NCBI GenBank assembly: GCA_008692225.1
Contig: VICG01000001.1
Coordinates: forward strand, 3,697,501-3,761,500
Direction: 5' to 3'
DNA length: 64,000 bases
Origin: Monilinia fructicola
Lineage: Eukaryota > Ascomycota > Leotiomycetes > Helotiales > Sclerotiniaceae
The translations under genes were made by a program, and so were the position numbers. The notes beneath the pieces were generated by a model that was given only the letters and a program-made list of their open reading frames with translations, was not told where the DNA came from and did not search any database. Shown in pieces: positions 33,017 through 46,219 of the stretch. Position 1 is the stretch's first letter; each line of letters starts with the position of its first letter.

Positions 33017-35716
33017 TTATACATTTGCGTCTCCAACCTCTCTCCAAATATGAGTATCCCCAAGACTTATAGAACTTGCAGCAGATTCTTCACGACCCAA
33101 TTGTGGAGTGCTCCCGCTAGGCTCGGAATCTGGGGCCTTGTTGATCCAAATCTCTTCCAATCTGTTCATTGTCAGTTTGAAGCAATAATTATTCTGGGAG
33201 GAACCTACGGAACGACGAGACTTGGATTGACGTATCTCATCCCCTTTTCCCGAGCTTCGTCGACTGTACTGCCTCTTCGAACGTGTCCTGGAGGTCTATC
33301 GATGCCGATTTCTTCGCCAGCAATATTGATTTCTGGGTTACTATCTCTTCTAATGCTTCTCAAGGCGATGAACCTCATGAGTGGCTGAAATGTTCGGCGG
33401 AAGTAATAGCTATACCAGATTGTGAATGGTATGAGTGGGACGACAAGTATAGCAGGAGTAAAAGCATTCCGCAGGGCGATAACTCCGGCCATAGTTAGTT
33501 GAAAGAAGCCTAAGCCAACAAGAAGACGATAAACAATCATAGGCCAAGCACCTCCAGTAGCATGCTGCGGATGGTCCATAGCATATAGAAGCTGGTACTT
33601 GTAGGTGTAATAGCCTAAGGCAAAGTACGCCAATCCAAATAGCAGGACAAGATATCCTGCTGGTTGTATACTGTACACGATACATAGAATATAGACGAGA
33701 AGTGCTGATGGTAGATAAAACCCATAACTGAAAATTGGTGGTTGTACTAGCTCAGCATAATCTCTAGGAGTCTTGGCGCCCATAAGTGTGATAGGATATA
33801 ATGAAACACTTCCGATCTCTAACAGTCTGAAAGGTAAAAGACCGAGAGCCTGGAGGAGAATGAAATTGGTGTAGAACATGGAGAGATCGGAAATTGATTG
33901 AGCTAGAGTGTATGCGATCTTTGTGGTGTCTTTTAAGCTCTCTTGCAAGACTGGCCAAAATTTACTTGCCGCACCGAAGACTGTAAAGACTAAGAATACG
34001 TTGAAAAAGGTGAAGTAGAAGTTTTTTGATATGACAGAGAGCTCTACCTCACCTTGAGAGATCGAACCTTGCCTGTTTGCAAGATAATCGTACAAAAATG
34101 GTATTGCCAGATTAAGCAACGAGACAACAAGTGTAGGCAAGCCAGTCTGGACCAAGGCTTTTAGGATGTCGTGACTTTCCAGTACATCCGCAAGCCCCGG
34201 CCAAACTTGTCGAATTGAACACAAACTGACGAGACCAGCGAGAGCAGCCACCGGAACAAGCCAGAAGACGGTGAGTATCAGAATGAAGATAGTTATTGCC
34301 CAAGAGCGAATCATACGATTTGATCGAGGAAGATACGTATTTGTCCAAACGATATCTGAGGGTGCAGGGGCAGGCCTTGCCATCAGTTGCATTGGTGTTG
34401 GATCCAGCAGCGCTTGCACCGCCATCTGGCAAGCGGGAATCGAGTCAAGTGTGACAAATGCAAGTGCTGTAGGCTTGTATTCTTTCTTTCTGGCGTCTTT
34501 GATCATGTCATCCAATATTCGCAGCTGTTCTTCATAATGATCGATTGCGTCTACTTCCCTGTTCTGCAGATTGAGAAATCCATACCAGATTCTTGTGGTC
34601 GGTCTTGGCTGTTCATATGAGGTAATATGATTCCTCCCTAAGAGACTATCACCCTCGTGATCTTGCGAGCCACCCTCCACCTCCACAGCCGGCGTTGACT
34701 GTTGTGTCCGTATTGTTCCTATGCTCTGACGTTGTTGCTTGCCAAGATGTACCGTCCAAGCTTCTTCGAGTCGCCGAACAACTTGTACTCTCTTATCCAT
34801 CATATCATCGAGCTTTCTCCAATCGCGGCATAAAGTCACACTTTCCACCTTTCCTATTTCGAGTTTCTCCAAGAATTCGGTGATCTTCTCTTCGGACCTC
34901 AGCTCTGCGGGTATCCCAGAAAGTTTGATTGTTCGGTCGGTAATGGTGGATTGACTTCCAAGGTAGTCCTGGCGAACTTGAATTATGCGGTGGGTTTGTC
35001 TATTCATAAAGTATATTGCGAGTCCAGTAAAAACATAAGTGAAGATTAGGTATGACCAGAGATAACTGGTATCAGGAAGTTCATCATCGGGGTCTTTTGA
35101 CCCCTTCAAATTGAGTGTTCCGTCCCAATCGCCATGCCAACCCTCAACTAGCGAATAATCTGGAAGATTAGGGGGACTTGTCGAATTTCCGAAGGGATCG
35201 AAGACGTAATAAAAGTGTTGATTGATCGGGGCAAGAATAGCAGCTGCCATAATGAACATGATGCCAAATAGTTTCATCGACATCTTAAAGAAGGATAGGA
35301 ACTGTTTTGAAATCAGCATTGTTAGTCATTGGTTCAGCAAAGAAAAATAAGAACATACGACATATGCATCCAATCCAGCCGATGCAAGGACTTGTTCTTC
35401 TGTCACTCTATACAGTACAGGCATCCAACCAAAAAAGCTATCTGGTAGCTCTGGCAAATTTGCGGCGGCATCGATATGGGTTTTACGTGCCGCATATAAA
35501 CTCTTCCATTTTGGTCGCAGGATCTGTGAGTGTCAGTAAAGTTCTAGGCTTGTTCTTATTACGACTAACACAGAATCCAAGGAATGCAGAAATGCCGAGA
35601 CTTAGTGAAAGGACGAGTTGAACGTATATCGCAGTCTGTTGCCCATCAACACTTGTAGGGTCATATGTCGTACAATTCTTCTCGGGCGCTCTGGGGGCGT
35701 CCATAAGGGAAGCCAT
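33017..35716 (-). CDS. CSC1/OSCA/TMEM63-type calcium-permeable channel (849 aa)
   Basis: Member of the DUF221 (RSN1_7TM) family: hyperosmolality- or mechanically-gated cation channels of the plasma membrane or endomembranes. Exons: 35570-35716, 35359-35523, 33209-35301 and 33017-33161; all joins keep phase and sum to 850 codons. The N-terminal membrane segment (YVQLVLSLSLGISAFLGFC) is followed by the family segment RPKWKSLYAARK..ELPDSFFGWMP..EEQVLASAGLDAYVFLSFFKM. The cytosolic RRM-like region contains RTIKLSGIPAELRSEEKIT and KPTALAFVTLDSIPACQMAV, then IVWTNTYLPRSNRMIRSW and the multi-pass core (FNVFLVFTVFGAASKFWPV, FYTNFILLQALGLLPFRLLE, YGFYLPSALLVYILCIVYS). The last exon adds LEEIWINKAPDSEPSG..VGDANV. 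No frame breaks. Which yeast paralogue (CSC1, RSN1, PHM7) it matches is not settled. Confidence 0.9.
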
Positions 35717-37058
35717 GGTGAGGTTTCGCAGACTCTAAACTATTGAAAGAATAACATCACCAACAAGGTAAACAAATCAATAAAGCTTAAGGTTAATAAG
35801 ATTCATGGTAGGCCAAGCTATGACGATTGCAATTCACAACTTATGTAAGCGCGATAGGGATTAGCCAGGCACAAATTGAGTTGAGCCGGATAAGGTTGAA
35901 GCGAAGCACTGCCACATGTTAGACGCCAGACGCCAGACGCCAGATGCCACACTATACGTACCTAGTAGGTACTGCCAATTTTAATAATTTACTAAAACCA
36001 CTCTTTCGTTCTTCATATCGATAACTTTACGTGACCTGCAGGATATTTCTATTTCTACCAAAGGAATATCCATTCATTATCCAATTCTTTCTCTTCCCGA
36101 GCATAGCGAAAATACCCTCACGGTAGCGGCCCTGCGGAGCGTCATCAATTTGTTTCTTAAAAGTCCAGTACCTAGTAATCTACTCTATTTCCTTTTCATA
36201 TGAAGGTCAAGTGGAACCACCTCGACCTCTAGATTGATAGAGTAGAGACTTCCTTTGTGTAATTGGTGCTTGAGCATATGCCTACTATCCTATCCAATCC
36301 ATGGATATATCAATCTTGCCATATTTGCTTACTAGATGCATATATGGCTGTAGATGGGTTTCAATCTAGCAGTATCTCAAACACAAAGGAACATTCCGTT
36401 AAAGTTGTGGTATAAACTGATTTCATACTTCTAAGTCTTGACTATTTTATGTTTCTGAAGGTGTACTTTTTGGAAGGCTTCACAGTTCGGAACGTCGTAC
36501 AGACATTGAGAAGTTTTGTTCTTACCTACGAGGCAACCCCCTACCCAGTGTCTTCGAAAATGATCTTCATCAAAGATACACATGATAGTACATTATTCAA
36601 ATCAATTATGAAAAATTACGTCTGAATGGAATGACCCATTCAATGTTGTGCTGTAAACTTCCAAGGTTGCAGCCTGAGCTTGGGGTTGACTCTCAAATCA
36701 GTCAGTCACTTTGAAGTTTGAGCTTATCTACCTACCTAGGTCGGTACCTAGTAAGTTACCTACCTACCTAAGATCAATCGGCCCCTTCCTTTCTTGTTTA
36801 TTCCTTCCTATGCTGTCTTTTCGTTAGCCTAGTCTATCTTTCCCCCCTCGTATGCATTTCTTCATCTTCACCCACATTCATGTCAAAGTATATTGTTTTC
36901 ATTCCTAGACCTTTCATGGACCTTCATTCTTCCTCACTTATACATCTATCTACATTTCAGGTTTACTGTCGAGGTTCATTTTGAAGTTTTCATTGTATTT
37001 TCAGTGGATAGATACTACGATCAAAGGCACAATATAAACAATACATTGAACCAACATT
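35717..37058. promoter_or_regulatory. Divergent intergenic region between the channel gene and PCH2
   Basis: About 1.3 kb between two start codons on opposite strands, so it must hold both promoters. It contains a GCCAGAC triplet repeat (35928-35948) and ACCTACCTAGG/TACCTAG motifs around 36730-36770. No individual element is assignable. Confidence 0.5.
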
Positions 37059-38692
37059 ATGGCAAATGAACATTCCGAGCAGTCTGAACGTTCCGAGCAG
37101 TCTGAAACTTCCCAGCAGTCTGAAAATTCCCAGCAGTCTGAAAATTCCCAGCAGTCTCAACGTTCCGAAGAATCTGATCGTTCCGAACAGTCGATCCTTG
37201 AAAAACCGACAGTTGTTTTTGAAGCTCGGCTCCGAGAAGATATCGAGGATGATTTGAAATGCAGAGCCTTGAGACTTGTATGAGAAAATTCCGACTGTCT
37301 GTTTTATAGCTTGACTGACGGTTGATGAAATAGACTCACAATCGACTCACCAAGCTCTTACAAGAGCCAGAAGTTGGAGACATCATTTGTCACATTGATT
37401 CTGATATATTACCCCTTCTCGCGGAAGAGAGTGAAGATTGGGAGCTAGCGACTCAAGAGTTGAAGTCTTTGGTACCTGTGGAAATCATCACAGTCGGAGA
37501 TCATAAGAAACCAAGAAATGTTAAAATTCGAGATGTGTTGAGCCATTTCTGTATCTACAAGATGCATGGTGCTCCAGTACCAGGTTCTTCTGAAGCCTCT
37601 GATAGCACCAATCTAGACGATGAATACGATGATCCAGAGATTCCATCAGCTGAGGTTTTCGATATGCCTCATCATAACTTCAATGAAAATTGGGAGGAGC
37701 TCGTATTTGATCAAGATCACAAGGAAGATCTCTCATGGATGATATCGAACATGCTCACTTTTTCAGCCGGAGCTGGACATTCGAAGAAGAGAATGAGTCC
37801 AATGGCCCTGTTCCACGGACCTCCAGGAACTGGGAAGACAACATTATGCCAAGCAATTGCACAACGATTGGCGATTCGACTTGTGAAAATGTTTCCACGT
37901 ACAAAGCTCATTCAAGTTAATACGGCGACGTTGCTTTCCAAATACTATAGTGAAAGTGCAGCCCAAGTCGATGATCTGCTCACCAAAATCAAAGAGATGT
38001 GCCAAAACGATCCGAAACGCATTATCATTGTATTAATTGACGAGGTTGAGTCTATTGCGATCTCCAGGAACTCGGGTGTCATGCATGGTGAAGCCCAGGA
38101 TTCACTGCGAGCTACCAATGCTCTACTTACTGGATTTGATATGGTCAGATCTTGTCCAAATGTCGTTTTCTTATCAACTTCAAATATGGTCGATTGCCTT
38201 GATGAAGCATTCATCGATAGATGCGCTATACAAATTCCGTTCCAGTCACCATCTGAAGAATCTCAATATAAAATCTTGAAGGGGAGTGTTTTGGAGCTGG
38301 TGAGACGTGGGATGATCATAGAGGATGTATCGGGACTGATTCATTACACGCAATTGATACAATCATGGCAAGAGGCTACGCTCTACTCCAACCCGAAGGA
38401 CGATTATCCTGCAGCGAAGTTGCTTAAAATCGTCAACCAACTGAACTCCCCAGCTGCCAAGGGTAAACTTGGCGTATCTGGTCGTTTCTTAACACAGATT
38501 CCTGAACAGGCCCTGATGAAATGCGCCAGGCCAAACAAAACATTATCTCTTGATATAGCTTTGGACTATATCATGAAATTTGTCGAGGGTCTATTGAATG
38601 CAAGAGGCCAGAAAAGAAAGCTTTCACAGTTAGTCGCGCAGCCAGAGACGAAACATCATTGTTGTTGTTGCGTTGCAAAAAATGATGGGTAA
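37059..38692 (+). CDS. PCH2: Pachytene checkpoint AAA+ ATPase PCH2/TRIP13 (525 aa)
   Basis: PCH2 remodels HORMA-domain proteins (Hop1/Mad2 type) in meiotic checkpoint and recombination control. Exon 1 37059-37277, intron 37278-37333, exon 2 37334-38692; the join reads CRALRL-THNRLTKLL. N-terminal residues 4-45 are a Ser/Glu/Gln repeat encoded by an 18-bp minisatellite. The Walker A GPPGTGKT is at about residues 235-242, followed by the family motif LSKYYSES. Walker B IIIVLIDEVES has its D/E at about 309-310; then come the sensor-1 region VVFLSTSNM and the arginine-finger segment AFIDRCAIQIPF. It ends with a short Cys-rich tail (HHCCCCVAKNDG). No frame breaks. Meiotic expression would be expected but no element shows it. 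Confidence 0.92.
37062..37200 (+). repeat. Coding minisatellite in PCH2 exon 1
   Basis: About seven units of an 18-bp sequence (GAACGTTCCGAGCAGTCT and variants) encoding (S/Q)(E/Q)QSE(R/N/T). Variation between units is in-frame, and the repeat adds a low-complexity polar N-terminal tail. Confidence 0.9.
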
Positions 38693-39620
38693 TTCACAAC
38701 ATTGCTGCGCAGTTGGTAGATTATGGCAATTGAGGTTGGCTGATACATGAGATGAGAGAAGAAAGTAGTGCAATTCTTGTAGCTGGAACATCCCACTTTA
38801 CTTATTCCTGGCGAAATGCAAGCAACAATTTCTAAGGCTAGTAAAAACAATACCATGATTTGAAATGGCCGTCTGACTTTCAAAGTCCTGTGATTCATCA
38901 TTACGATATGTTTCTTGGTGTATGACCTGAAGTGGTGAAGTGGTGAAGTGAGAAGTAAGAAGTGCGAATTGCGGATGACAATTCTTCACAGGAATACAAT
39001 CCATTTAAAGGAGACTTGAAAGACACATATTGTATCGTATCGTACCCCATTGTAGAAAGTCTCCCCCCCCCTCCCCCCTGCCGCCCAATAATTTCACCCC
39101 TCCATCTGGATTCACCAAGTTCAACATGCAAAGCGCAAGGTCCTTCTATCACTTGTGTCTTGAAGCGATGAAGTGGAGGTGATATTGTATAGATTATAAT
39201 TAGATTATGGTACATGGTACATGCATTGCGAGAATTCGCTTTATATTATGGATTGTTTGTTGGATGGTTGGATTGTTCGATTGTCTGTTTGGAAAGTGTT
39301 ACGGTGGGAAGGTGGGGTGGGGAGTGGAGGAGGAGGAGAGCAGGAGGAGGAGGAGCAGGAGGAGATATATTGGTTGGTTGGTTGGTTGGTTAGTTGGCTA
39401 TGGTGTTGAATATAGTGTTGGGTATTGGGGGGGTTTTGCTTTTGGGATGGAGGGTTTGGGATGGAGGGTTTGGGATGTAGGATGTAGGATGGCAGCATAG
39501 TAGCATAGTAGCATAGTAGCATGGCAGCATAGTAGCATGGCAGCATAGCAGCATATTAAGAAACCAAGAGATTGAGGATGCGAAAGATGGGGTTTTTGTG
39601 ATTTACAGGGGATGGAAGCT
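38693..39620. other. Intergenic, G/T-rich tracts and short repeats
   Basis: No gene seen. It has a GGAGGAGGA run at 39325-39365, GGTT repeats at 39370-39395, GGGATGGAGGGTTT repeats at 39440-39475 and an AGCATAGTAGCAT repeat at 39495-39555, directly before the family C element. Confidence 0.55.
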
Positions 39621-39623
39621 CTA

Positions 39624-40387
39624 GAGTACCACTTTTCTGGCAAGATGCCATATATTCGTAGAATCCTTCCCTAAATCTTATTATAGCGTATATTTTACGT
39701 ATATAATGGTAGGAGCTTTAAAGCGTTTATATTGAAAGATCTTTAGAATACTATATTAGCTTCAAAATAGTTTTAAATATTAGTATATTATTGTTAATCC
39801 CACTTTGACTTTTCAACTTCACTTCGATTCTTCAACTTCACTTCGACTCTTCAACTTTATTTCGATTCTTCAACTTCAATTCAACATTATCAACATCATT
39901 AATATCATTAATACATTAATACCATTAATATCAATACCATCAATAGTAAGTTATTCCATTCGTTAAAGAATTGCTTTTTCTATTTCGCTTCCACTCCCCT
40001 ATTTCGAAAATACTTTTTTTCCCTCCTTCCCTTTCATCAATAATATATTAACCACTTTAGATTCTGAATAGCTTCAATACTACCAATAACATCAACAATA
40101 ATAACGATAATATTATAGATTGTAATATACTCGAATATGCCCAAATAAAGCAATATGTTTAAATAAACCGAAAATCTTATAGTATACTTAAATAAGCTTA
40201 ATTTAATATACTAAAATTAATAGATTAAGTTCAAAATAGAATATGAACTATTAGTATTAACTTTTGTTTCCTATGCTATATGCTCAAAAATTTATGGATT
40301 CCCAAATGTTGTATATTAAAAAACCATTTTGAATATGGAATTATGCTATAAACCGGATATGGCATATAGGCTATATTTGTGGTACTC
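39624..40387. mobile_element. Family C inverted-repeat element, copy 2 (764 bp, uninterrupted)
   Basis: Left end CTAGAGTACCACTTTTCTGG, right end ATTTGTGGTACTCTAG, each including the TA target dinucleotide (39622-39623, 40388-40389). Body closely similar to copy 1 (for example TATTATAGCGTATATTTTAC at 39680 versus 17870). It lacks the family A insertion and instead carries TTCAACTTCACTTCGA-type tandem units (39810-39890). No open frame of note, so it is non-autonomous. Confidence 0.78.
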
Positions 40388-40560
40388 TAGGGAAGGGGAA
40401 GGGGGAGGCGAAGAGTAAGAGGAAGAGATTTATACACTAGAGATGAAGACGGAGAACATGAGGAATGGAGAAAGGTTTATTGGCATATTAATCCCAAACG
40501 TAAGGTTCTCTTTTTGAGTGCTGTGTGTTCTAGAGTTTGAGGATTGGGGGATGGTGGTGA

Positions 40561-40685
40561 ATGGGAATGGGAATGTGAATGTGAATGTGAATGTGAATGT
40601 GAATGTGAATGTGAATACGAATACAAATACAAATACAAATACAAATACAAACACAAATACAAATACAAATACAAATACAAATACA
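40561..40685 (+). repeat. Composite hexanucleotide array
   Basis: Units change in blocks: GGGAAT, then GTGAAT (about eight), then ACAAAT (about ten). The strand bias keeps all six frames open on either strand, which explains spurious frames there. Confidence 0.9.
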
Positions 40686-43237
40686 ACAAGTCAAGCCAAA
40701 TAGATTCACAGATGATATTTATTAGAGTGGATGGATACCCAACGGGTAAACATCCAAACAGCCGATGCGCGGAAATGTACGGAGTAAAGGGTCTGTGATG
40801 GGAGGTGGATGTTGGTATTGACGTGGCCAATCAAAGGGTACCTACCTCGGTCATGGAAGGACTTGATCCTTTTGTTGGTATATGCATGGATATCGTGGTT
40901 GTTCTCTATGGAGTCGAGGACGACTTTACGGATGTCGTCGAGGTGCTAGTGAGCGTGATAGGGTTAGACGTGTTATTCGTACAGCAACTCAATATCACAT
41001 GATACGTTTTTTTTCGACAGTGGGAGTTGGAAGTTGGGATTGGGAGGTGGTGGAGTGATGGGATTTATGATTGGGATTGGAATTGGGATTGGGATTGGGA
41101 TTGGGATTGGGATTGGGATTGGATGGATGGTTCTGGAAGTTTGGAGAAGGGCGGGAAAGGCGGGATGTGGGATTCATTTCCCTGAGGGTGTTTAGAGGGT
41201 CTGGTGTAAAGATGGGTATGAGGTGGTTTGGAGGGAGGGAGGAGGTTTGGAGGTTAGGTAGAAGTTCGTCAAGGGGATTGTGGATATGTAGTTTAAAGAT
41301 TGGAGGAGGTAGTATAGGAGTGGGCTGACGGTAAGGTTACCCAGTACTTCACAATTTAATTCGCAGCGCACGCAACAAGACTTGTCGGATATTTTGGGAG
41401 TATGACTGATTACTATAAATTTTTCATCCTTATTGTCTCAGCAAAGAACTGAGGAAGGAAAGGCAGGAATGCCGGAAGGTGGGAATAGGACATGTAGATT
41501 CTTGACAGCGATGTACTAGAAGTCTCAGGAGATGGTTGCCAGTATGGTTTTTGATATGGTTTTTGGGGGGAAAGGTTAGAAGCCTGTAACAAGGTAAGAT
41601 GAGTTGATGATACTTTGTGCGACCCTGGGTCTGAGTTTGATATCAGAGAGATTTTTCGGGTTTGCCGATTTGGATGGTGCTTACCGTCCATTGAAGAACG
41701 CGTATGGAATCGTGGTTGGTTGCAAATAGTGATAACTTCATCATTATCAACACCGCCGCCCACCACCACGAATAAAAAATAATCATACAACGTTAAATTC
41801 AAGACCAACCACCGATAAGCGTTGGTAGTTGGAGTCAGAAGATTGGATGGATGGAATCAATGAGCTTATCATTGTGATCATCAACATCATCTTGACCACC
41901 ATCGCTGTCAAACCTCACTCAAAGCAGGGCTGTCGAGAAGCAGAAAAAGATCAGTTGTACTACGAGACTCCTCAAACATATATAAGCCAACCCCCCTGTT
42001 TCCATCCCATTTCGTTCCTGTGAGCCACATTGGCAGGAGGCATGGGAACTGGCTAAATGGCTGGACAAATCTGTCATCCACTTCGATGATGTGATTTCGA
42101 TAAGCACTTTGACTGAAGGTTCCATGGCCATGTTGTGACCTCTGATTGTAAGGTAACTCCCACATCCACATGTCCGAAGGTAGAATGTCCTGATCATATC
42201 AAGATCCTGTGGTCCGGACTTGGCGATGTTGTGTAACCGGCGGGTCTCGACGGGTACGAATACAACACCAAAACCTGGAAACTTTTAGGAGAATGTTTTC
42301 CATTTGATATGATTGAATGGTTATTTTTTGGTGAAAGGGGAGGGGGGGGGGGGCTCAGATTGTCATGTATGAAGGTATTTTTATTAGGTATCAAGAATGG
42401 GACTTCCAGTAAATACCAGTAGAATGGATTGATACGAGTCGTGTTTCAGTGACTGATAGATCTTGTTGCATTGCGTTTGCATTACTGCATGGAAGGATTC
42501 TATTCACCTTCCCTCATTTCTCGAAGTCCTCCGGAGAGTGTGTGTCCTGGAATGCCACTTGCTAGAGTGTGTTGTTGACTCATTGTGTAACCTTGGAACC
42601 CTGAAAGTCATATATCAATATCGAGAGAGTGTTCAGTGTGCACGGAAAGAGTTCGTGATTCGGCAACAAGTCAATTTGAAATGAGTTTATTGGACACGGT
42701 AGCAATCACCAGGAGAGGTTGCAAGCGGCCCGGTTGATGCAGTGAAATTTCTGAGATGTGATAGCTTTTCTGCCCAATGTTCATTCACCTTAATGGAGAT
42801 GACCTTTTGATATGGAAATTACTCTTTCCCCATCTCCCAAACGAGGTAAGAGATATTGTAGATCATGCAGTCGACCGGAGTATACCACCGCACCAGTCAG
42901 CAAACGAATTAATCGGAAAGGCCCGGCTCAGCAGTTTTTTAACCTTATTAGCATGCGTGGATTGTGAGAACGGGAGTCAACCGTTTGATTGGTGTCATTG
43001 GAAGGATTGTGGGATCTTACCATGATTAGTTCTACCTACTGTATGAGCCATTTTCAAATATCTTGCACTTCGTATAATTAAGGTTAAGGTTTATGATTGG
43101 AAACTGGGGGATCATATAGAACTACCGCAGTACCGTACGAAGCACAGGTTTGTAAAAACGCTGGTGAGTGGTTGGTTGATCAAAGTTTGGTATCCGTTGT
43201 GTTCCCCCCGCACAAAAAGAAAAAACAGAAGATGGTG

Positions 43238-43278
<41 letters not shown>

Positions 43279-44589
43279 CTCTCAAAGTGACTGTAGATTC
43301 AGATTATCATCGGTGTAATGACCAAGCTGTGGCTGAAGGGATCGTTTTTCTCGACACACACTCCACAACTCCACATGTTCTAGGTTGTTCGCCAGAATGC
43401 CAAGCTCTTTGACGTGGAGATATTGTATGCCTTGGAAGTTGGAAGTGATCAAGTATGAAGTCAAGGAAATTCAAATCAAAATACGCCTTGTGAAGTTTAG
43501 TCCAGGTGAAGAATATCAAGAATCTTTTTCTTTAGATGGATATTCTTACCATCCAAGATCATGGCACTGATGGCGGTCCATAGTCCAGTCCACAGTCCAT
43601 CAAACGCAATGAGACAAGAGGGTGTTGATAGACGTGGTGCCAGTAATTCCTACTGGCCATATTAGACTCAACACGGGATTGAAACAGTGGCTAGGAAGAA
43701 AGGAAGAAAGGAAGAGGAGATAAGGTTAATGGTTAATGGTTAATGGTTGACTTTTGCTTGCTTGAATACTTACTTGTCTTGTTATCGTCAACCATCCATC
43801 CCGTGGATTGAATTGGCATTGGGTTAGTCAGAAATAGGAGTAGTAACGCATTGGTGGTAACTTGATACAGTAGTTAGTATAGTCGGGTAGTTCTAGCTCT
43901 AGAAATGTCCAAGTCTGCCTTTCTATTCGTTCTCGGCAACGTCCTTGCTTTCCGTACGTACCCAAACTAGTCCTGTATGTTCATCATTTTACCCTCAGAA
44001 CTACAAGTACAGGAGCTAATGATGTACGACAGCTAGCATATGTATGGTAGAAGAAGCTCAGAAAGTATGTTTTCATATATACTCGAGTACTGTATAAACT
44101 TTCGATCCCTAACATCATTAGGGTTAGGAACGAACTCATGTCTTAACCTATAAGCATATACTTCTGTTGCCAAGGTCGCATCAGGATCAATACTTGTAGC
44201 AGTGAGATAGATGTAAGATGTAGACGGGTACTAGTGTGTTGTATACTATGTACTGTATACTGCATACTGTATACTCTATATATCTCGCTACTAGGTAAGC
44301 ACGTCGGTTATTTGTTGACATGAATGAAGGGGTCGAGCAAAAACAAAAAGAAGCGGCAGGATGTGGGTGGGTTCATTCATCTTGCATAAGGTTGTCAAAT
44401 CCATGCATGTTACTTGATTGAATTTCTGGTGCGTGACGTAGATTCATCATCGAATTTATGGATAAAAAGCTCCGGGTACGTATAAGGTTAAAGGAAATAT
44501 GAGATAATCCTTTTCTCAGGGAAATGTCTAGAAACTACTCGAGTACTAGGTGAATTATTATTTATTATTATTTTTGATTTGAAGAAAAA

Positions 44590-44600
44590 GTAAGGAAGGA

Positions 44601-44652
<52 letters not shown>

Positions 44653-44665
44653 AAAGAAAGAAAGA
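44590..44665 (+). repeat. (GAAA)n microsatellite
   Basis: About 15-17 tetranucleotide units with one short interruption. Confidence 0.9.
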
Positions 44666-46004
44666 AATCAATATCATACCTATCTAGGTAGGTAATCATA
44701 GAGAATTAGATTTTCTTTATATTCAATCCAAAGAAGAAAAAAGAAAACCAATATCAACAGACATAAAAGCAAACAACAAGCTTCAAAGCTTCTTTTGTAT
44801 CAACAGCATTGTGTTTAACCTTAGAACTACCTACTGTACTGTTCTACCGTCTGTCTATACGGAGGTATCTTGGTATTTTTGGTATCTTGGTATTTTGGTA
44901 TCTTGGTATCTTGTTACCTTGTTACCTTGTTACCTTATTACCTACCTAAGTAGCCACCCAACTACCCAACTACCTGACTACCCAGCGAGCAGCTAGCAGC
45001 GACTGTATTCAAAGCTTTCTCAAGTAACGGGACCATCACTACCCAACCACCTTTCATTCGATGTAACCAAACACCATCTACTCTATCCGTCCACGGTCCT
45101 CCAGCTTCAGCTATCTAAGATCATTTCACCCAATACCGACATCAACCTTCACATACACTTTCATACATCTACTGTATACACCTTCATCGTATATTTCTCA
45201 AAACTCACTTAAAAGCAAGCTTCACCACATTCATCCTTCACATCATTTTCGATTATAAGTAAGTTTCATCAAGAAGAGACAAAACACCAAACACTAAATA
45301 AACATCAATCCTATTCTTGTTCCTGTTCTTGTTCTTTTCTCGTTCTCATTCTCATTCTCATTCTCGTTCTCGTTCTCATTCTCACTCTCACTCTCATACT
45401 CATGCTCATGCTCATTCTTATTCTTTCCAACCTTTTCTACTCTTCCTACTGGTCCGGCAATTAACTCATATCCTTGTCTTTTTCTTAAGCTTCATCTTCC
45501 CCTCCATCCCGTTCCTCTTTCCCTTCCTATTCCTATTCCTATCCTATTCATATTTCTACAACACACCTGAGCATCATCATCTTACCAAAGAGATATTAAT
45601 CAACACTTCAAATACAATAGACCTCCTTCAAATCTTTTTTACTCTTTTTGATTTCTCAATAGAAAGAAGTAAAATAAAAACACCTTTGATTCTTGCTCTT
45701 TGCTCTTTGCTCTTTACTCTTACTCTTTGCTCTTTCCCATCCTCTCTCTACTCTTTCCTATCCTCCTCTTATCGATCTTTCTATCTATTCTCATCTCATT
45801 TTGTCTCATCCTCCCTCCTTCACTCACTCACTCACTCACCCACGAAGAAGAAATACAATCTAGGAATACTTCTCTACCCGAAGCATCCCCGCCATTTACT
45901 TTCACTGCCCCTCACTCAATCAAAGTTACTTTGCTCTCAGATAAAAAACGAAACGAACTGTTACATCATATACCTCACAAGCTACAATACCTACCTACTC
46001 ATCT

Positions 46005-46095
46005 ACCCAGCTACCCAGCTACCCAGCTACCCAGCAGCTACCCAGCTACCCAGCTACCCAGCTACCCAGCTACTACCCAGCTACCCAGCTACCTT
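46005..46095 (+). repeat. CAGCTACC minisatellite in the TPS3 leader region
   Basis: About ten units of CAGCTACC with two irregular steps, about 130 bases upstream of the TPS3 start codon. Confidence 0.85.
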
Positions 46096-46219
46096 CTACC
46101 TACATACCTGCATACAACAAACTTGAAGCTCATGATTGCGCGATTACCTATTTGCAAGTCAAGATATACTGAATTTCATTCTGCTCCTCCATTCTGAGAT
46201 ATTCTTAAAATCTTTCATC

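Larger units (their letters stand above)
40391..46219. other. Long gene-poor region with simple repeats
   Basis: Nearly 6 kb without a supported gene. It contains a hexamer array (40561-40685), a GGGATT array (41070-41125), a (GA)n run (about 43235-43275), a (GAAA)n run (44590-44665), GGTATCTTG-like repeats (44868-44945) and a CAGCTACC minisatellite (46005-46095). 45.2-46.2 kb is strongly pyrimidine-rich on the plus strand and is probably the TPS3 promoter/leader. Open frames here are low-complexity or unrecognised. Confidence 0.55.

Noticed and set aside
40430..40830. Overlapping frames of (Asn-Val)n, (Tyr-Leu)n and similar repeats
   Set aside because: They are six-frame readings of the hexamer array at 40561-40685.
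45317..46126. 269-codon plus-strand frame with HSHSHSRS repeats
   Set aside because: Produced by C/T-rich simple sequence; no domain, no codon structure, and it lies in the TPS3 upstream region.
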